In this document: positions 19,971 through 28,271 of the stretch, piece by piece | Layout: each line of letters opens with the position of its first letter | How positions within the stretch are numbered: the first letter of the stretch is position 1 | NCBI RefSeq assembly: GCF_902498785.1 | Contig: NZ_LR701493.1 | Location: 930,724-994,723 of the forward strand | Direction: 5' to 3' | Length of the DNA stretch: 64,000 nucleotides | Origin: Sphingomonas sp. EC-HK361 | GTDB taxonomy: Bacteria; Pseudomonadota; Alphaproteobacteria; Sphingomonadales; Sphingomonadaceae | Program-made: the position numbers and the translations under genes | The notes under the pieces: generated by a model | Told to the model about the DNA's origin: nothing | Database searches by the model: none | The model's input: only the letters and a program-made list of their open reading frames with translations

Positions 19971-22217
19971 ATGACTTCGACGGTCGATAGCGTAGAGGAC
20001 CTGCCGCCCCCGGGCCGCCGCTTTCGCGTGACGCCCGCCGTTGAACTGGCGGTGGTGGCCGCCGCGATCGTCATCGCCGCATTCAGCTATGCGGCCCTGT
20101 CGCATGTCGGTCCGTCCGAGCGCCTTATCGAGCCGCCGATTATCGCGCTGGTACTTGTCGCTAATCTCGTATCGGGGGTGGCGCTTTTGATGTTGTTCGG
20201 CCGGCGGCTCGCGCTGCGCCGCGCTGCGGCGTCCGCGCTAGGCGGGCGCGGGCGTCTCCATGTGCAGCTTGTCGCGATCTTCTCGGTCGTCGCTGCAGTG
20301 CCGATGCTTCTGGTCACGATCTTCGCATCGCTGCTGTTCCAATACGGCGTGCAATTCTGGTATTCGGATCGCGCGCGCGGTGCGTTCGAAAATGCTACTG
20401 CACTCACGCAAAGTTCTTACGCGATCATTCTTCAGCGCTGGGAGGAGGCGACCGCCACGATGGCGGACGATCTTGGAGCGTATCTACAAGAACGACCGAT
20501 CGATACGCGGTTTGGCAAATATTTCGCGCAACAAGTCTATTATCGCAGCCTGTCTGAAGGCGCCTTATTTCGGGTGACGCCCTCGAACAGCATCCAGACC
20601 TTGGCGATCGTGAACCCGTACGAGGTAAATTTCCAGCAATGGCTGACACCTGCCTCGATTGCGAAGCTGCGTAGCGGCCAACGCAGCGTTGTGGTCGTGA
20701 CTGGCGGGCGCATACAGGTTTTCACTCGGCTTTCCGGCACGGAAAACACCTATCTCTATGCCGCCCGCGTTTCACAAAATCCGCGCGAGATGACTCAGCA
20801 GACGGACCGGGCCATTGCCGCACAGGCCGACTACCGCGCGCTTCTGGCACGATCGCGAAGCCTTCAGCTCCAGTTCAATGCGGCCTTGCTCATCATATCG
20901 CTGCTGATCGTCGGCCTTTCGGTGTGGATTGCTCTCGCGGTCGCCGACCGTCTCGTCAGGCCGGTGGCTGAACTTGTCGGGGCGGCAAGACGGGTCGAGC
21001 GCGGCGATCTGACGGCACGCGTGCCCGAAACCGATACGCGCGACGAGATCGGCACGCTTTCCAACGCCTTCAACCGCATGACCGAGCGGCTGGAGTCGCA
21101 GAATACCGCGCTGGTTACCGCCAATACACAACTCGACAGCCGCCGCGCGCTGATCGAGGCGGTGATGTCGGGCGTTTCCGCAGGCGTCGTCTCGATCGCG
21201 GAGGATCGGACGATCCGGCTCATCAACAGCTCGGCCGAGGCGCTCCTCGGGACCGGCAGCGGCAGTTCGGTCGGGCGTCCGCTCGCCGAGGTCGCGCCGG
21301 AGCTCGACGCGATGCTCGACCAGCCGGCGCGCGAGGCGGTGGTGCAGATGACGGTCGCGGGCGAGGCGCGCACGCTTGCCGTGCGGATCGCGCGCGACGG
21401 CACCGGGCCGATCCTGACCTTCGACGACATCACCCAGCAACTGCTCGATCAGCGCCGCGCCGCCTGGTCCGATGTCGCGCGGCGGATCGCGCACGAGATC
21501 AAGAACCCGCTCACCCCGATCCAGCTCGCCGCCGAACGCCTGCAGCGGCGCTACGGCAAGACGATCGACCCGGCCGACACGACCTTCGCGCGGCTGACCG
21601 ACACGATCGTCCGCCAGGTCGGCGATCTGCGGCGGATGGTCGACGAATTCTCGTCCTTCGCGCGGATGCCGAAACCCGTGTTCCGGCGCGAATCGCTCGT
21701 CGATATCGCGCGCCAGACGATGTTCCTCCACGAGGTCGCGCATACCGGCATCGCCTTCACCCTCGTCCATGACGATCCCGGCCCGGTGCTGGTGTGCGAT
21801 CGTCGTCAGATGGGCCAGGCGCTGACCAACATCGTCAAGAACGCGGTCGAGGCGATCGAGGCGACCGGCGAGGCGGGCGGGGCCGTTACGATGACGCTGA
21901 CCGAGGCACCCGACTCAATCACGATCGAGGTCGCCGACAGCGGCGTCGGCTTGCCGGTAGAGCGCGACCGCATCGTCGAACCCTATATGACCACGCGCGC
22001 ACGTGGCACCGGCCTGGGCCTCGCGATCGTCAAGAAGATCGTCGAGGAACATGCCGGCACGATCACCTTTGCGGACCGCGCGGAGGGCGGCACGCTGGTG
22101 TGCATGGTGTTCGACACCCGCGCGCTGGCCGCGATCGAAACCGACGGCGATGCCTCCGCCGACGACCTGTCCTCAGACGGCGGCCAGCTTGCCGCCCTCA
22201 CACGTAATCGGAACTGA
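19971..22217 (+). CDS. ntrY: nitrogen-regulation membrane sensor kinase NtrY
   Basis: 748 residues, inner membrane. Transmembrane segments: about 24-45 (VELAVVAAAIVIAAFSYAAL), 57-78, 100-122 (LVAIFSVVAAVPMLLVTIFA) and 303-325 (ALLIISLLIVGLSVWIALAV), enclosing a periplasmic sensor region of about 180 residues. Then HAMP (VADRLVRPVAELVGAARRVE), PAS (about 385-480), H-box RRIAHEIKNPLTPI with H508, N-box NIVKNAVEAIE, and G boxes. GGGGAGC lies just before the ATG. The sensor region (about 20380-20860) is visibly poorer in G+C than the rest of the gene. The partner is NtrX, three bases downstream. Confidence 0.95.
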   Translation: MTSTVDSVEDLPPPGRRFRVTPAVELAVVAAAIVIAAFSYAALSHVGPSERLIEPPIIALVLVANLVSGVALLMLFGRRLALRRAAASALGGRGRLHVQLVAIFSVVAAVPMLLVTIFASLLFQYGVQFWYSDRARGAFENATALTQSSYAIILQRWEEATATMADDLGAYLQERPIDTRFGKYFAQQVYYRSLSEGALFRVTPSNSIQTLAIVNPYEVNFQQWLTPASIAKLRSGQRSVVVVTGGRIQVFTRLSGTENTYLYAARVSQNPREMTQQTDRAIAAQADYRALLARSRSLQLQFNAALLIISLLIVGLSVWIALAVADRLVRPVAELVGAARRVERGDLTARVPETDTRDEIGTLSNAFNRMTERLESQNTALVTANTQLDSRRALIEAVMSGVSAGVVSIAEDRTIRLINSSAEALLGTGSGSSVGRPLAEVAPELDAMLDQPAREAVVQMTVAGEARTLAVRIARDGTGPILTFDDITQQLLDQRRAAWSDVARRIAHEIKNPLTPIQLAAERLQRRYGKTIDPADTTFARLTDTIVRQVGDLRRMVDEFSSFARMPKPVFRRESLVDIARQTMFLHEVAHTGIAFTLVHDDPGPVLVCDRRQMGQALTNIVKNAVEAIEATGEAGGAVTMTLTEAPDSITIEVADSGVGLPVERDRIVEPYMTTRARGTGLGLAIVKKIVEEHAGTITFADRAEGGTLVCMVFDTRALAAIETDGDASADDLSSDGGQLAALTRNRN

Positions 22218-22220
22218 TTG

Positions 22221-23591
22221 ATGGCGCTCGACATCCTTGTCGTTGACGACGAAACCGACATCCGCGAGCTGGTCGCAGGGGTCCTCGAGGACGAGGGCTA
22301 CGAGACGCGTGGCGCGGCCGACAGCGATTCCGCGCTCGATGCCATCGCGACGCGGCGACCTTCTCTCGTGCTGCTCGACGTGTGGTTGCAGGGCTCGCGG
22401 CTCGACGGGCTGGAATTGCTCGACGAGATCAAGCGCCGCGATCCGTCGATTCCGGTGCTGGTGATCTCGGGTCACGGCAATCTCGACACCGCGGTCGCCG
22501 CGATCCGCAAAGGCGCGGTGGATTTCATCGAGAAGCCCTTCCAGGCCGAGCGCCTGCTGCTGATGGTCGAGCGCGCCACCGAAACCGAGCGCCTGCGCCG
22601 CGAGATCGCGAGTCTTCGTGCTTCGGCGGGCCGGGAGGACGACCTGACCGGGAGTTCGGCCGCGATCAACACGGTGCGTGCGACCTTGAAGCGGGTCGCT
22701 TCAACCGGCAGCCGCGTGCTCGTGATGGGCGGTGCCGGCGTCGGCAAGGAAGTCGCCGCGCGCCTTCTCCACGGCTGGAGCCAGCGCGCCGAAGCCCCGT
22801 TCGTCATCGTCAGTGCGGCACGGATGACGCCGGACCGGGTCGAAGAAGAGCTGTTCGGGGTCGAGGAAGGCGGCGACCTCGTCCGCCCCGGTCTGCTCGA
22901 ACAGGCGCATGGCGGCACGCTGTTCCTCGACGAGATCGCCGACATGCCGATCGCGGCGCAGGCGCGCATCCTGCGCGTCCTGACCGATCAGAGCTTCAGC
23001 CGTGTCGGCGGGCAGCGGGTTGTGAAGGTGGATGTGCGAGTCGTCTCCGCGACCTCGCGCGACCTGACCGACGAGATCGCCGAAGGCCGCTTCCGCGAGG
23101 ACCTCTATTACCGGCTGAATGTCGTGCCCGTGGTCATCCCGCCGCTGGCCGACCGGCGCGAGGATATTCCGACGCTCGTCGATCACTTCGTCGCGCACTA
23201 TGCGTCCGAACGCCGCGTGCCGACGCCTGAGATCGCGCCCGATGCGATGGTCGCGCTGCAATCCTATGACTGGCCGGGCAACGTCCGCCAGTTGCGCAAT
23301 GTGGTGGAACGCACCGTCATCATGGCACCGGGCGACCGGATCGGGCGGATCGATGTCGATCTGCTGCCGGCGGAAGTGCTGGGCGACCGTGATGCCGGCG
23401 CAGGAACGTCCGCGATCATGGGCGCGCCGTTGCGCGAAGCCCGCGAGACGTTCGAGCGCGAGTATCTACGAGTCCAGATCCGCCGCTTCTCGGGCAACAT
23501 CAGCCGCACCGCGAGCTTCATCGGGATGGAACGGTCGGCGCTCCACCGGAAGCTGAAGTTGCTGGGAATCACCGAGACGCGCGAGGATTGA
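22221..23591 (+). CDS. ntrX: NtrC-family response regulator NtrX without GAFTGA loop
   Basis: 456 residues: receiver with D53 (SLVLLDVWLQGS), AAA+-like domain and Fis-type HTH (SGNISRTASFIGMERSALHRKL). The AAA+ part is degenerate: Walker A reads GGAGVGKE, and the sigma-54 contact loop is missing because ELFG is followed by VEEGGDLVRPGLLEQ rather than HERGAFTGA. Walker B GGTLFLDEIADMP remains. It therefore probably regulates without sigma-54, for example as a repressor or sigma-70 activator, as reported for some NtrX proteins. The ATG at 22221 is used; the TTG just before it is ignored. Confidence 0.95.
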   Translation: MALDILVVDDETDIRELVAGVLEDEGYETRGAADSDSALDAIATRRPSLVLLDVWLQGSRLDGLELLDEIKRRDPSIPVLVISGHGNLDTAVAAIRKGAVDFIEKPFQAERLLLMVERATETERLRREIASLRASAGREDDLTGSSAAINTVRATLKRVASTGSRVLVMGGAGVGKEVAARLLHGWSQRAEAPFVIVSAARMTPDRVEEELFGVEEGGDLVRPGLLEQAHGGTLFLDEIADMPIAAQARILRVLTDQSFSRVGGQRVVKVDVRVVSATSRDLTDEIAEGRFREDLYYRLNVVPVVIPPLADRREDIPTLVDHFVAHYASERRVPTPEIAPDAMVALQSYDWPGNVRQLRNVVERTVIMAPGDRIGRIDVDLLPAEVLGDRDAGAGTSAIMGAPLREARETFEREYLRVQIRRFSGNISRTASFIGMERSALHRKLKLLGITETRED

Positions 23592-23606
23592 GTCGCTGAC
23601 CTTGTC

Positions 23607-23683
23607 GTCACCTCGGCCTTGAGCCGGGGTCCCGCTACCTTAGTCTCGCGAGAAGCGGGACTCCGGATCAGGTCCGGGGTGAC
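23607..23683. repeat. imperfect palindromic repeat after ntrX
   Basis: Outer arms GTCACC and GGTGAC enclose CTTGAGCCGGGGTCCCGCT on one side and AGCGGGACTCCGGATCAGGT on the other, giving a long interrupted hairpin between the convergent ntrX and radical SAM genes. Such elements are dispersed in sphingomonad genomes (recollection, not searched). It may double as a bidirectional terminator. This is a different family from the element at 888-932. Confidence 0.65.
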
Positions 23684-23703
23684 GAAACTCGGTGTATCGC
23701 TCC

Positions 23704-24780
23704 TTAAAACAACTCCCCCTGCGCACCCGCCGGCGGGCGGAACAGTTCGCTGCGCAGGACAATCCGCGATTCGTTGAGTCCTAGCTTGCGGCAGGCAATC
23801 TGGAAGCGTGTGCGCAGCAGATCCGCCCAGGGGCCTGCGCCTTTCATGCGGGTGTGAAAGTTCGGGTCGTTGTCGCGTCCGCCGCGGATCGACTGGACGA
23901 TCGCCATGACCTTGCCAGCGCGGTCGGGGAAATGCTCGTCGAGCCACGCACGGAACAGCGGTGCGACTTCATGCGGCAGGCGCACCGGCAGAAAAAACGC
24001 GGCTTTCGCGCCGGCCTCCGCGGCGCGCGACAGGATGCGCTCGATCTCGTGATCGGTGATCGCCGGGATGACCGGCGCGATCGAGACATAGGTGGGGATG
24101 CCCGCGTCGGCGAGGCGACGGACCGCGGTCAGCCGCCGCTCGGGGCTGGGCGCGCGAGGTTCCAGCGTCATCGCGATCCGCGGATCAAGCGAGGTGATCG
24201 AGACCGCGACAGCGGCGAGTCCCTTCGCCGCCATCGGCGCCAGGATATCGATGTCGCGCACGACGCGGTCGGACTTGGTGGTGATCGTCAGCGGATGGTT
24301 CGTCTCGGCCAATATCGCGATAATGCTGCGCGTGATCTGCCACTTCGCCTCGATCGGCTGGAAGGGATCGGTGTTGGTGCCAAGCGCCATCGGTGCGGCG
24401 ACGTAACCGGGCTTCGCAAGCGCCGCCTGCAGTAGTTTTGCGGCATCGGGTTTTGCGAAGAGGCGGGTCTCGAAATCCAGACCCGGCGAGAGATCGTGAA
24501 AGGCGTGGGTTGGCCTGGCGAAGCAATAGATGCAGCCATGCTCGCAGCCGCGATAGGGGTTGATCGACCGGTCGAACGGGATGTCCGGCGAGGCGTTGCG
24601 GCTGATGATCGACTTCGGGTGCTCGACCGTCACGGTGGTGCGAAGCGGCGGCGCGGCCCCGTCGATCGCTTCGCGCGCATCCAGCCAATCCCCATCCGCC
24701 TCGGTCTGCGGCAGGTTGAAACGCGTGCTCTCCGCATTGAGCGTGGCACCGCGGATCGCGCGGGATTTGGCGTTGACCAT
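23704..24780 (-). CDS. PA0069-type radical SAM protein
   Basis: 358 residues. The radical SAM cluster motif is CEHGCIYCFARPTH (CxxxCxxC), preceded by SINPYRGC, the signature of the PA0069/SplB-like subgroup. Downstream are LGTNTDPFQPIEAKWQITR, LTITTKSDRVVRDIDIL and SITSLDPRIAMTLEPRAPSP, all typical. The reaction is not known; SplB-like relation suggests nucleic-acid chemistry, but only one member class has been characterised, so I give no substrate. The start ATG at 24780 begins MVNAKSRAIRG; the frame stays open upstream without family similarity. There is no clear Shine-Dalgarno. Confidence 0.93.
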   Translation of the reverse strand: MVNAKSRAIRGATLNAESTRFNLPQTEADGDWLDAREAIDGAAPPLRTTVTVEHPKSIISRNASPDIPFDRSINPYRGCEHGCIYCFARPTHAFHDLSPGLDFETRLFAKPDAAKLLQAALAKPGYVAAPMALGTNTDPFQPIEAKWQITRSIIAILAETNHPLTITTKSDRVVRDIDILAPMAAKGLAAVAVSITSLDPRIAMTLEPRAPSPERRLTAVRRLADAGIPTYVSIAPVIPAITDHEIERILSRAAEAGAKAAFFLPVRLPHEVAPLFRAWLDEHFPDRAGKVMAIVQSIRGGRDNDPNFHTRMKGAGPWADLLRTRFQIACRKLGLNESRIVLRSELFRPPAGAQGELF

Positions 24781-25091
24781 TGCGGAGTAATACCGGTTGC
24801 GCAGGAACGTATCAAGAACATGACGACCGGCGGGGGAGAACGCGCTGTATCGCGAACGGGCTGGTTTCCGAGGAGAATGGCTCGTCCCGATTGAATGCGC
24901 TCCATTGCCGTGCGAAATCCGCCCTAGGTTGACACGGTTGACACCTAGTCGCGGGTGCGCGCGCGCCTGCGCGTTGCATATAAGCGGGGCTGTAGGACAG
25001 CCGGTATCTACGGTTTGAAAGAGCGATGCCGGAGATGCCCGAAAAGGCGCGTGTAGGACAGGCGCGAAATCCGCGTCGCTGGCGTCTCGCT
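24781..25091. other. intergenic region with short direct repeats, no gene seen
   Basis: 311 bases between two minus-strand genes. The plus strand holds two head-to-tail copies of GGTTGACAC (24928-24936 and 24937-24945) flanked by CCTAG and CTAG, and TGTAGGACAG occurs twice (24991-25000 and 25052-25061). GCGAAATCCGC also occurs twice (about 24912 and 25063). A TATAAG at 24979 is too far from either TTGACA to be a standard promoter with it. The promoter of the radical SAM gene must be here. A short plus-strand reading frame at 25026 runs antisense into moaB and is not credible. Confidence 0.5.
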
Positions 25092-25619
25092 CTACCGTTC
25101 CATCAACCGCGGCATCAGCTCGACGAAGTTGCAGGGGCGGTGGCGGCTGTCGAGCTGGTCCTTGAGGATACCGTTCCATGCGTCCTTCACCGCACCGGTC
25201 GAACCCGGCAGCGCGAAGATGTAGGTGCCGTCGGCCACGCAGGCGCAGGCGCGTGACTGGATCGTCGAGGTCCCGATCGTCTGGAAGCTAAGCCAGCGGA
25301 ACAGCTCGCCGAAGCCGGGGATCATCTTGGTTGCCACCTGCTCGACCGCCTCTGGCGTAACGTCGCGCCCCGTTACACCGGTGCCGCCGGTGGTCAGGAC
25401 GCAGTCGATCGCAGGATCGGCGATCCAGCCGCGCAGGGTCGTCACGATCGTGTCGATATCGTCCCTTTCGATCCTGCGCTCGGCCAGCACATGGCCCGCC
25501 TCGGTCAGCCGGGCGACAAGCGTGTCGCCCGAGCGATCCTCGTCGAGGCCGCGCGTGTCGGAAACGGTCAGGACGGCAATGTGAACGGGCGTGAAGGCCC
25601 GCGTCTCGTCAATCGGCAC
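25092..25619 (-). CDS. moaB: molybdenum cofactor biosynthesis protein MoaB
   Basis: 175 residues of the MoaB/MogA molybdopterin-binding fold. Family enzymes adenylylate molybdopterin or are close homologues of unproven activity. Motifs: [20 protein letters not shown], the conserved [18 protein letters not shown] and [20 protein letters not shown]. The start at 25619 overlaps the end of the lytic transglycosylase gene by 11 bases, making it the last gene of an operon with slt and the UDG-like gene. No other Moco gene is nearby. Confidence 0.95.
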   Translation of the reverse strand: MPIDETRAFTPVHIAVLTVSDTRGLDEDRSGDTLVARLTEAGHVLAERRIERDDIDTIVTTLRGWIADPAIDCVLTTGGTGVTGRDVTPEAVEQVATKMIPGFGELFRWLSFQTIGTSTIQSRACACVADGTYIFALPGSTGAVKDAWNGILKDQLDSRHRPCNFVELMPRLMER

Positions 25620-27432
25620 CGGCTACCGCAGGCGTTGCGTTGACCGCGATCGTCGGCTGCGCGGTCGTCAGGCTCGCCTGCTGCGTTGCGTTCGGTCGCG
25701 CATCGAGCCGCACTGCGCTCGCGCCCTTCAGCCCCGGAAAGCGCGGCCACATACCCTGTGCCAGCGCGGATCGGCTCGGCAGATCGGTCTTGCCGGCCTG
25801 CCGCTCATACATCCAGTAGTTGCGCAGCACCGTCGTCACATAGCCGCGCGTTTCCCAATAGGGGATGCTCTCGATGTAAAGCAGCGGGTCGCCATTGTCG
25901 TGGACGATGCTGTTCCAGTCCTGCACCGGCTTCGGCCCGGCATTATAGGCGGCGATGACCTTGGGCAGCAGCCCGCCGGTCAGCCCCATGTCGCGCAGCT
26001 TTTCGAGATGGCGCTGGCCGATATCGATGTTGGTGGACGGTCGCGAGAGCGACGACCGGTCGATCGGCAGGCCCCGTTCGCGCGAATAGTCGGTTGCCGC
26101 CGCCGGCATGATCTGCATCAGGCCATAGGCACCGGCCGGGCTGACGACGGTGTTGCGGAATCCCGATTCCTGGAGCGCATGGGCGAACACCAGCGCCTTG
26201 TCGACGCGCCAGCCGGTATCGGGCGTCCAGCGCGGCATCGGGAAGCGCGCCTCGGCGGTTGCGGTCACGCCCTGCGGGCAATTGTGAGCGAGCCATACGG
26301 CGCTCGCGGGGAGATTGAGCTGGCTGGTGAGCCGGGTCAGACTTGCGAACTCGCGCGGATCGCCGATGCGCGCCTGCTGGCGGATGACCGCGTCGGCCTC
26401 GTCGGTCTCGCCGATCTCGACGAGCGCTGCGGCGACGCGGACGTTGGGGCGACCCTGAAGGGCGGTCCAGTCCGCCGTGACCGGCGCTGCGCTTTCCTTG
26501 CCCACGTCGCGCAGGCCGAGTGCCTGGCGCGCGAGCTGGCCGTAGAAGCTCTCGCGGTACTGTGAGGCGGTCTTCAGTCGCGCCTCGACCCGGTCGGGTC
26601 GTCCGGCGGCGGTATCCGCGCGCGCCGCCCAATACAGCCCGGCCGAGCGCAGATCGACATTGTCGGTCGCGCGCGCGGCGACGCCTTCGAACGCGCTTTC
26701 CGCCGCCGGGTAATCGCCCTGTCGCCAAGCCGACAGCGCTCCCATCCAGCGTGCCTGGAGCGCCCAGTCGCCCTCGCCATTCTGCGCGAGCGCTGCCTGG
26801 AAGCGCGCATTGGTGTCGTCGCCCTGAAGGAAATACATCCACGCGACCTTCGCGCGCCATTCGGTAGCGGCCTCGTTCGACAACCCTTGCGTCGAATCGA
26901 GCAGCGCCTGCGCGGGACCGCCGAGATCGTCCTTGATATAGGGCTGCATCTTCGCCGCGAGATCGGCGGCGATGAGGTCGCTCTTGATGCTCTTCGCCCG
27001 GATGCGGGTCGGTGCGCCGTCCTGCCAGATGAGCCGCTGCGTGACCGGCAGCGGAGGGAGCGCCGTGCCGCCACGCACCTGGGCCAGCCGTGCGATCTGC
27101 TCGGCCTGGGGAAGCTCGGGCGCCTCGTTTAGCAGCTTGACGAGCGGGTCGAGCTCGACCCGCGGGCTGCCCTTGGCGGTGTAGAGCTCGGCCCGGGCGA
27201 AGGCATGAAGCGGGCCGGGCTCCATCGAATCGAGTTGCAGTTGCGCATCGGTCCAGCGCTGGTCGCGGATGGCGGCGAAAACCGCGCGGTAGGCGGTGCG
27301 CTGCGCCTCGGTCAGCTGATCGGGGATGCCGGCGGTCATCGACGATGCGGACGCAACGGGCGCTGCGGCGAGCGCAGCCGCGGGGAGGGGGGAGAGCGCC
27401 AGAAGCGATACCGCCGCCAGTAACATCCTCAC
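25609..27432 (-). CDS. slt: soluble lytic murein transglycosylase (Slt70-like)
   Basis: Periplasmic enzyme cleaving peptidoglycan to 1,6-anhydro products. About 607 residues: signal peptide ([20 protein letters not shown]), a long alpha-helical superhelix (about 40-390), then the SLT catalytic domain with E422 in [10 protein letters not shown], followed by [13 protein letters not shown] and the [10 protein letters not shown] signature. The start is taken as the GTG at 27432, which overlaps the upstream stop as GTGA and leaves an Arg in the signal n-region; the ATG at 27426 is nearly as good. Operon order: UDG-like, slt, moaB. Confidence 0.93.
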   Translation of the reverse strand: MRMLLAAVSLLALSPLPAAALAAAPVASASSMTAGIPDQLTEAQRTAYRAVFAAIRDQRWTDAQLQLDSMEPGPLHAFARAELYTAKGSPRVELDPLVKLLNEAPELPQAEQIARLAQVRGGTALPPLPVTQRLIWQDGAPTRIRAKSIKSDLIAADLAAKMQPYIKDDLGGPAQALLDSTQGLSNEAATEWRAKVAWMYFLQGDDTNARFQAALAQNGEGDWALQARWMGALSAWRQGDYPAAESAFEGVAARATDNVDLRSAGLYWAARADTAAGRPDRVEARLKTASQYRESFYGQLARQALGLRDVGKESAAPVTADWTALQGRPNVRVAAALVEIGETDEADAVIRQQARIGDPREFASLTRLTSQLNLPASAVWLAHNCPQGVTATAEARFPMPRWTPDTGWRVDKALVFAHALQESGFRNTVVSPAGAYGLMQIMPAAATDYSRERGLPIDRSSLSRPSTNIDIGQRHLEKLRDMGLTGGLLPKVIAAYNAGPKPVQDWNSIVHDNGDPLLYIESIPYWETRGYVTTVLRNYWMYERQAGKTDLPSRSALAQGMWPRFPGLKGASAVRLDARPNATQQASLTTAQPTIAVNATPAVAGAD

Positions 27433-28151
27433 GAAGCCAGTCCCCCGATTGCCAATTGCAGGTCGCGCCACGCCTCGGCCTTCAGCGCCGGCCGCTCGAT
27501 CAGCAGGCGCGGGTGATAGGTCGAAACCATGTCGATCATCTGTCCGCTTCTATGGTTAAGTGGCTGTAAACGCCCGCGCGCTTCGCGGACATCCATCGCG
27601 CAGATCGCACGGCTCGCCGCATCGCCCATCACGATCAGCCGTTTCGGCCCGACGAGCGCGATATGATGACGCGCCAAGGCCGCCAGCCTGTCCTGCGTAT
27701 CGCGCGGCAAGCGCCCCGCCAGCGGGCGCGCATAGGCGACCGCGGCCAGATGCACCGTCTCGCGCGACTGGCCGATCGCGGCGAGCATCCGGTCGAACAA
27801 TCGGCCGACCGCGCCCTCCATCAGGCATTCGCGGTCGTCCTTCTCCGGACAATCGACGAGGATCATCAGCGCCGCCGAGGCGGGGCCTGCCGCGGTGATC
27901 CGGACACCCGGCCAGCCGGCCTCCGGCGCGTCGGCACCGCTGCGATAGGCGAGAAAGGAGTCGAGCGTTTCGGCCAGCACGTCGCCCGGTTGCGGAGCCG
28001 GTGCTGGAATGAACGCTGCCGGTGCCGCTGGCGGAGGCGCGAGCCAGTTGCGGGGAGGCTCGTCGACCAGCGCATCGACGCCCGCGTCACGCCACCACTC
28101 GAGCGCGCTCGCCGCCAGCCGGTTCCAGTCGAGATTCTGATCCGCCCCCAT
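27429..28151 (-). CDS. uracil-DNA glycosylase superfamily protein, divergent
   Basis: 240 residues. An N-terminal helix and Pro/Ala-rich linker (about 38-58) precede a UDG-fold domain with the C-terminal motif STYHPRLLIERPALKAEAWR, which resembles the leucine-loop/motif B of family 4-5 glycosylases (HPS...R.P..K...W.D). The four cysteines that bind [4Fe-4S] in family 4 enzymes are not present; only C100, C108 and one in SRAICAMD are seen. It may be a cluster-less or inactive paralogue. It heads the slt-moaB operon and is divergent from the ETF-QO gene. Glycosylase activity is inferred, not shown. Confidence 0.75.
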   Translation of the reverse strand: MGADQNLDWNRLAASALEWWRDAGVDALVDEPPRNWLAPPPAAPAAFIPAPAPQPGDVLAETLDSFLAYRSGADAPEAGWPGVRITAAGPASAALMILVDCPEKDDRECLMEGAVGRLFDRMLAAIGQSRETVHLAAVAYARPLAGRLPRDTQDRLAALARHHIALVGPKRLIVMGDAASRAICAMDVREARGRLQPLNHRSGQMIDMVSTYHPRLLIERPALKAEAWRDLQLAIGGLAS

Positions 28152-28172
28152 AGCGTGCCACTAGGAAGCGAG

Positions 28173-28199
28173 TTGACGTGGCGGTCAATTCGCTAGACT
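28173..28199 (+). promoter_or_regulatory. candidate promoter with inverted repeat upstream of ETF-QO
   Basis: The 120-base gap between the divergent UDG-like and ETF-QO genes has TTGACG (28173-28178) and TAGACT (28194-28199) separated by 15 bases. The -35 is also the left arm of an inverted repeat TTGAC-N6-GTCAA (28173-28188), so a dimeric regulator could compete with RNA polymerase here. Spacing is short for sigma-70, so this is tentative. Confidence 0.35.
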
Positions 28200-28271
28200 G
28201 GCTTTCACCGACAGGACGTGGCCGCGATGCGCCCGGTTGCCGGGGCGTGCCGCTGCAATGGGGAGTGAGTG

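Noticed and set aside
25026-25256. 76-codon plus-strand frame starting in the 24781-25091 spacer
   Set aside because: Most of it is antisense to moaB, and the composition fits a shadow frame.
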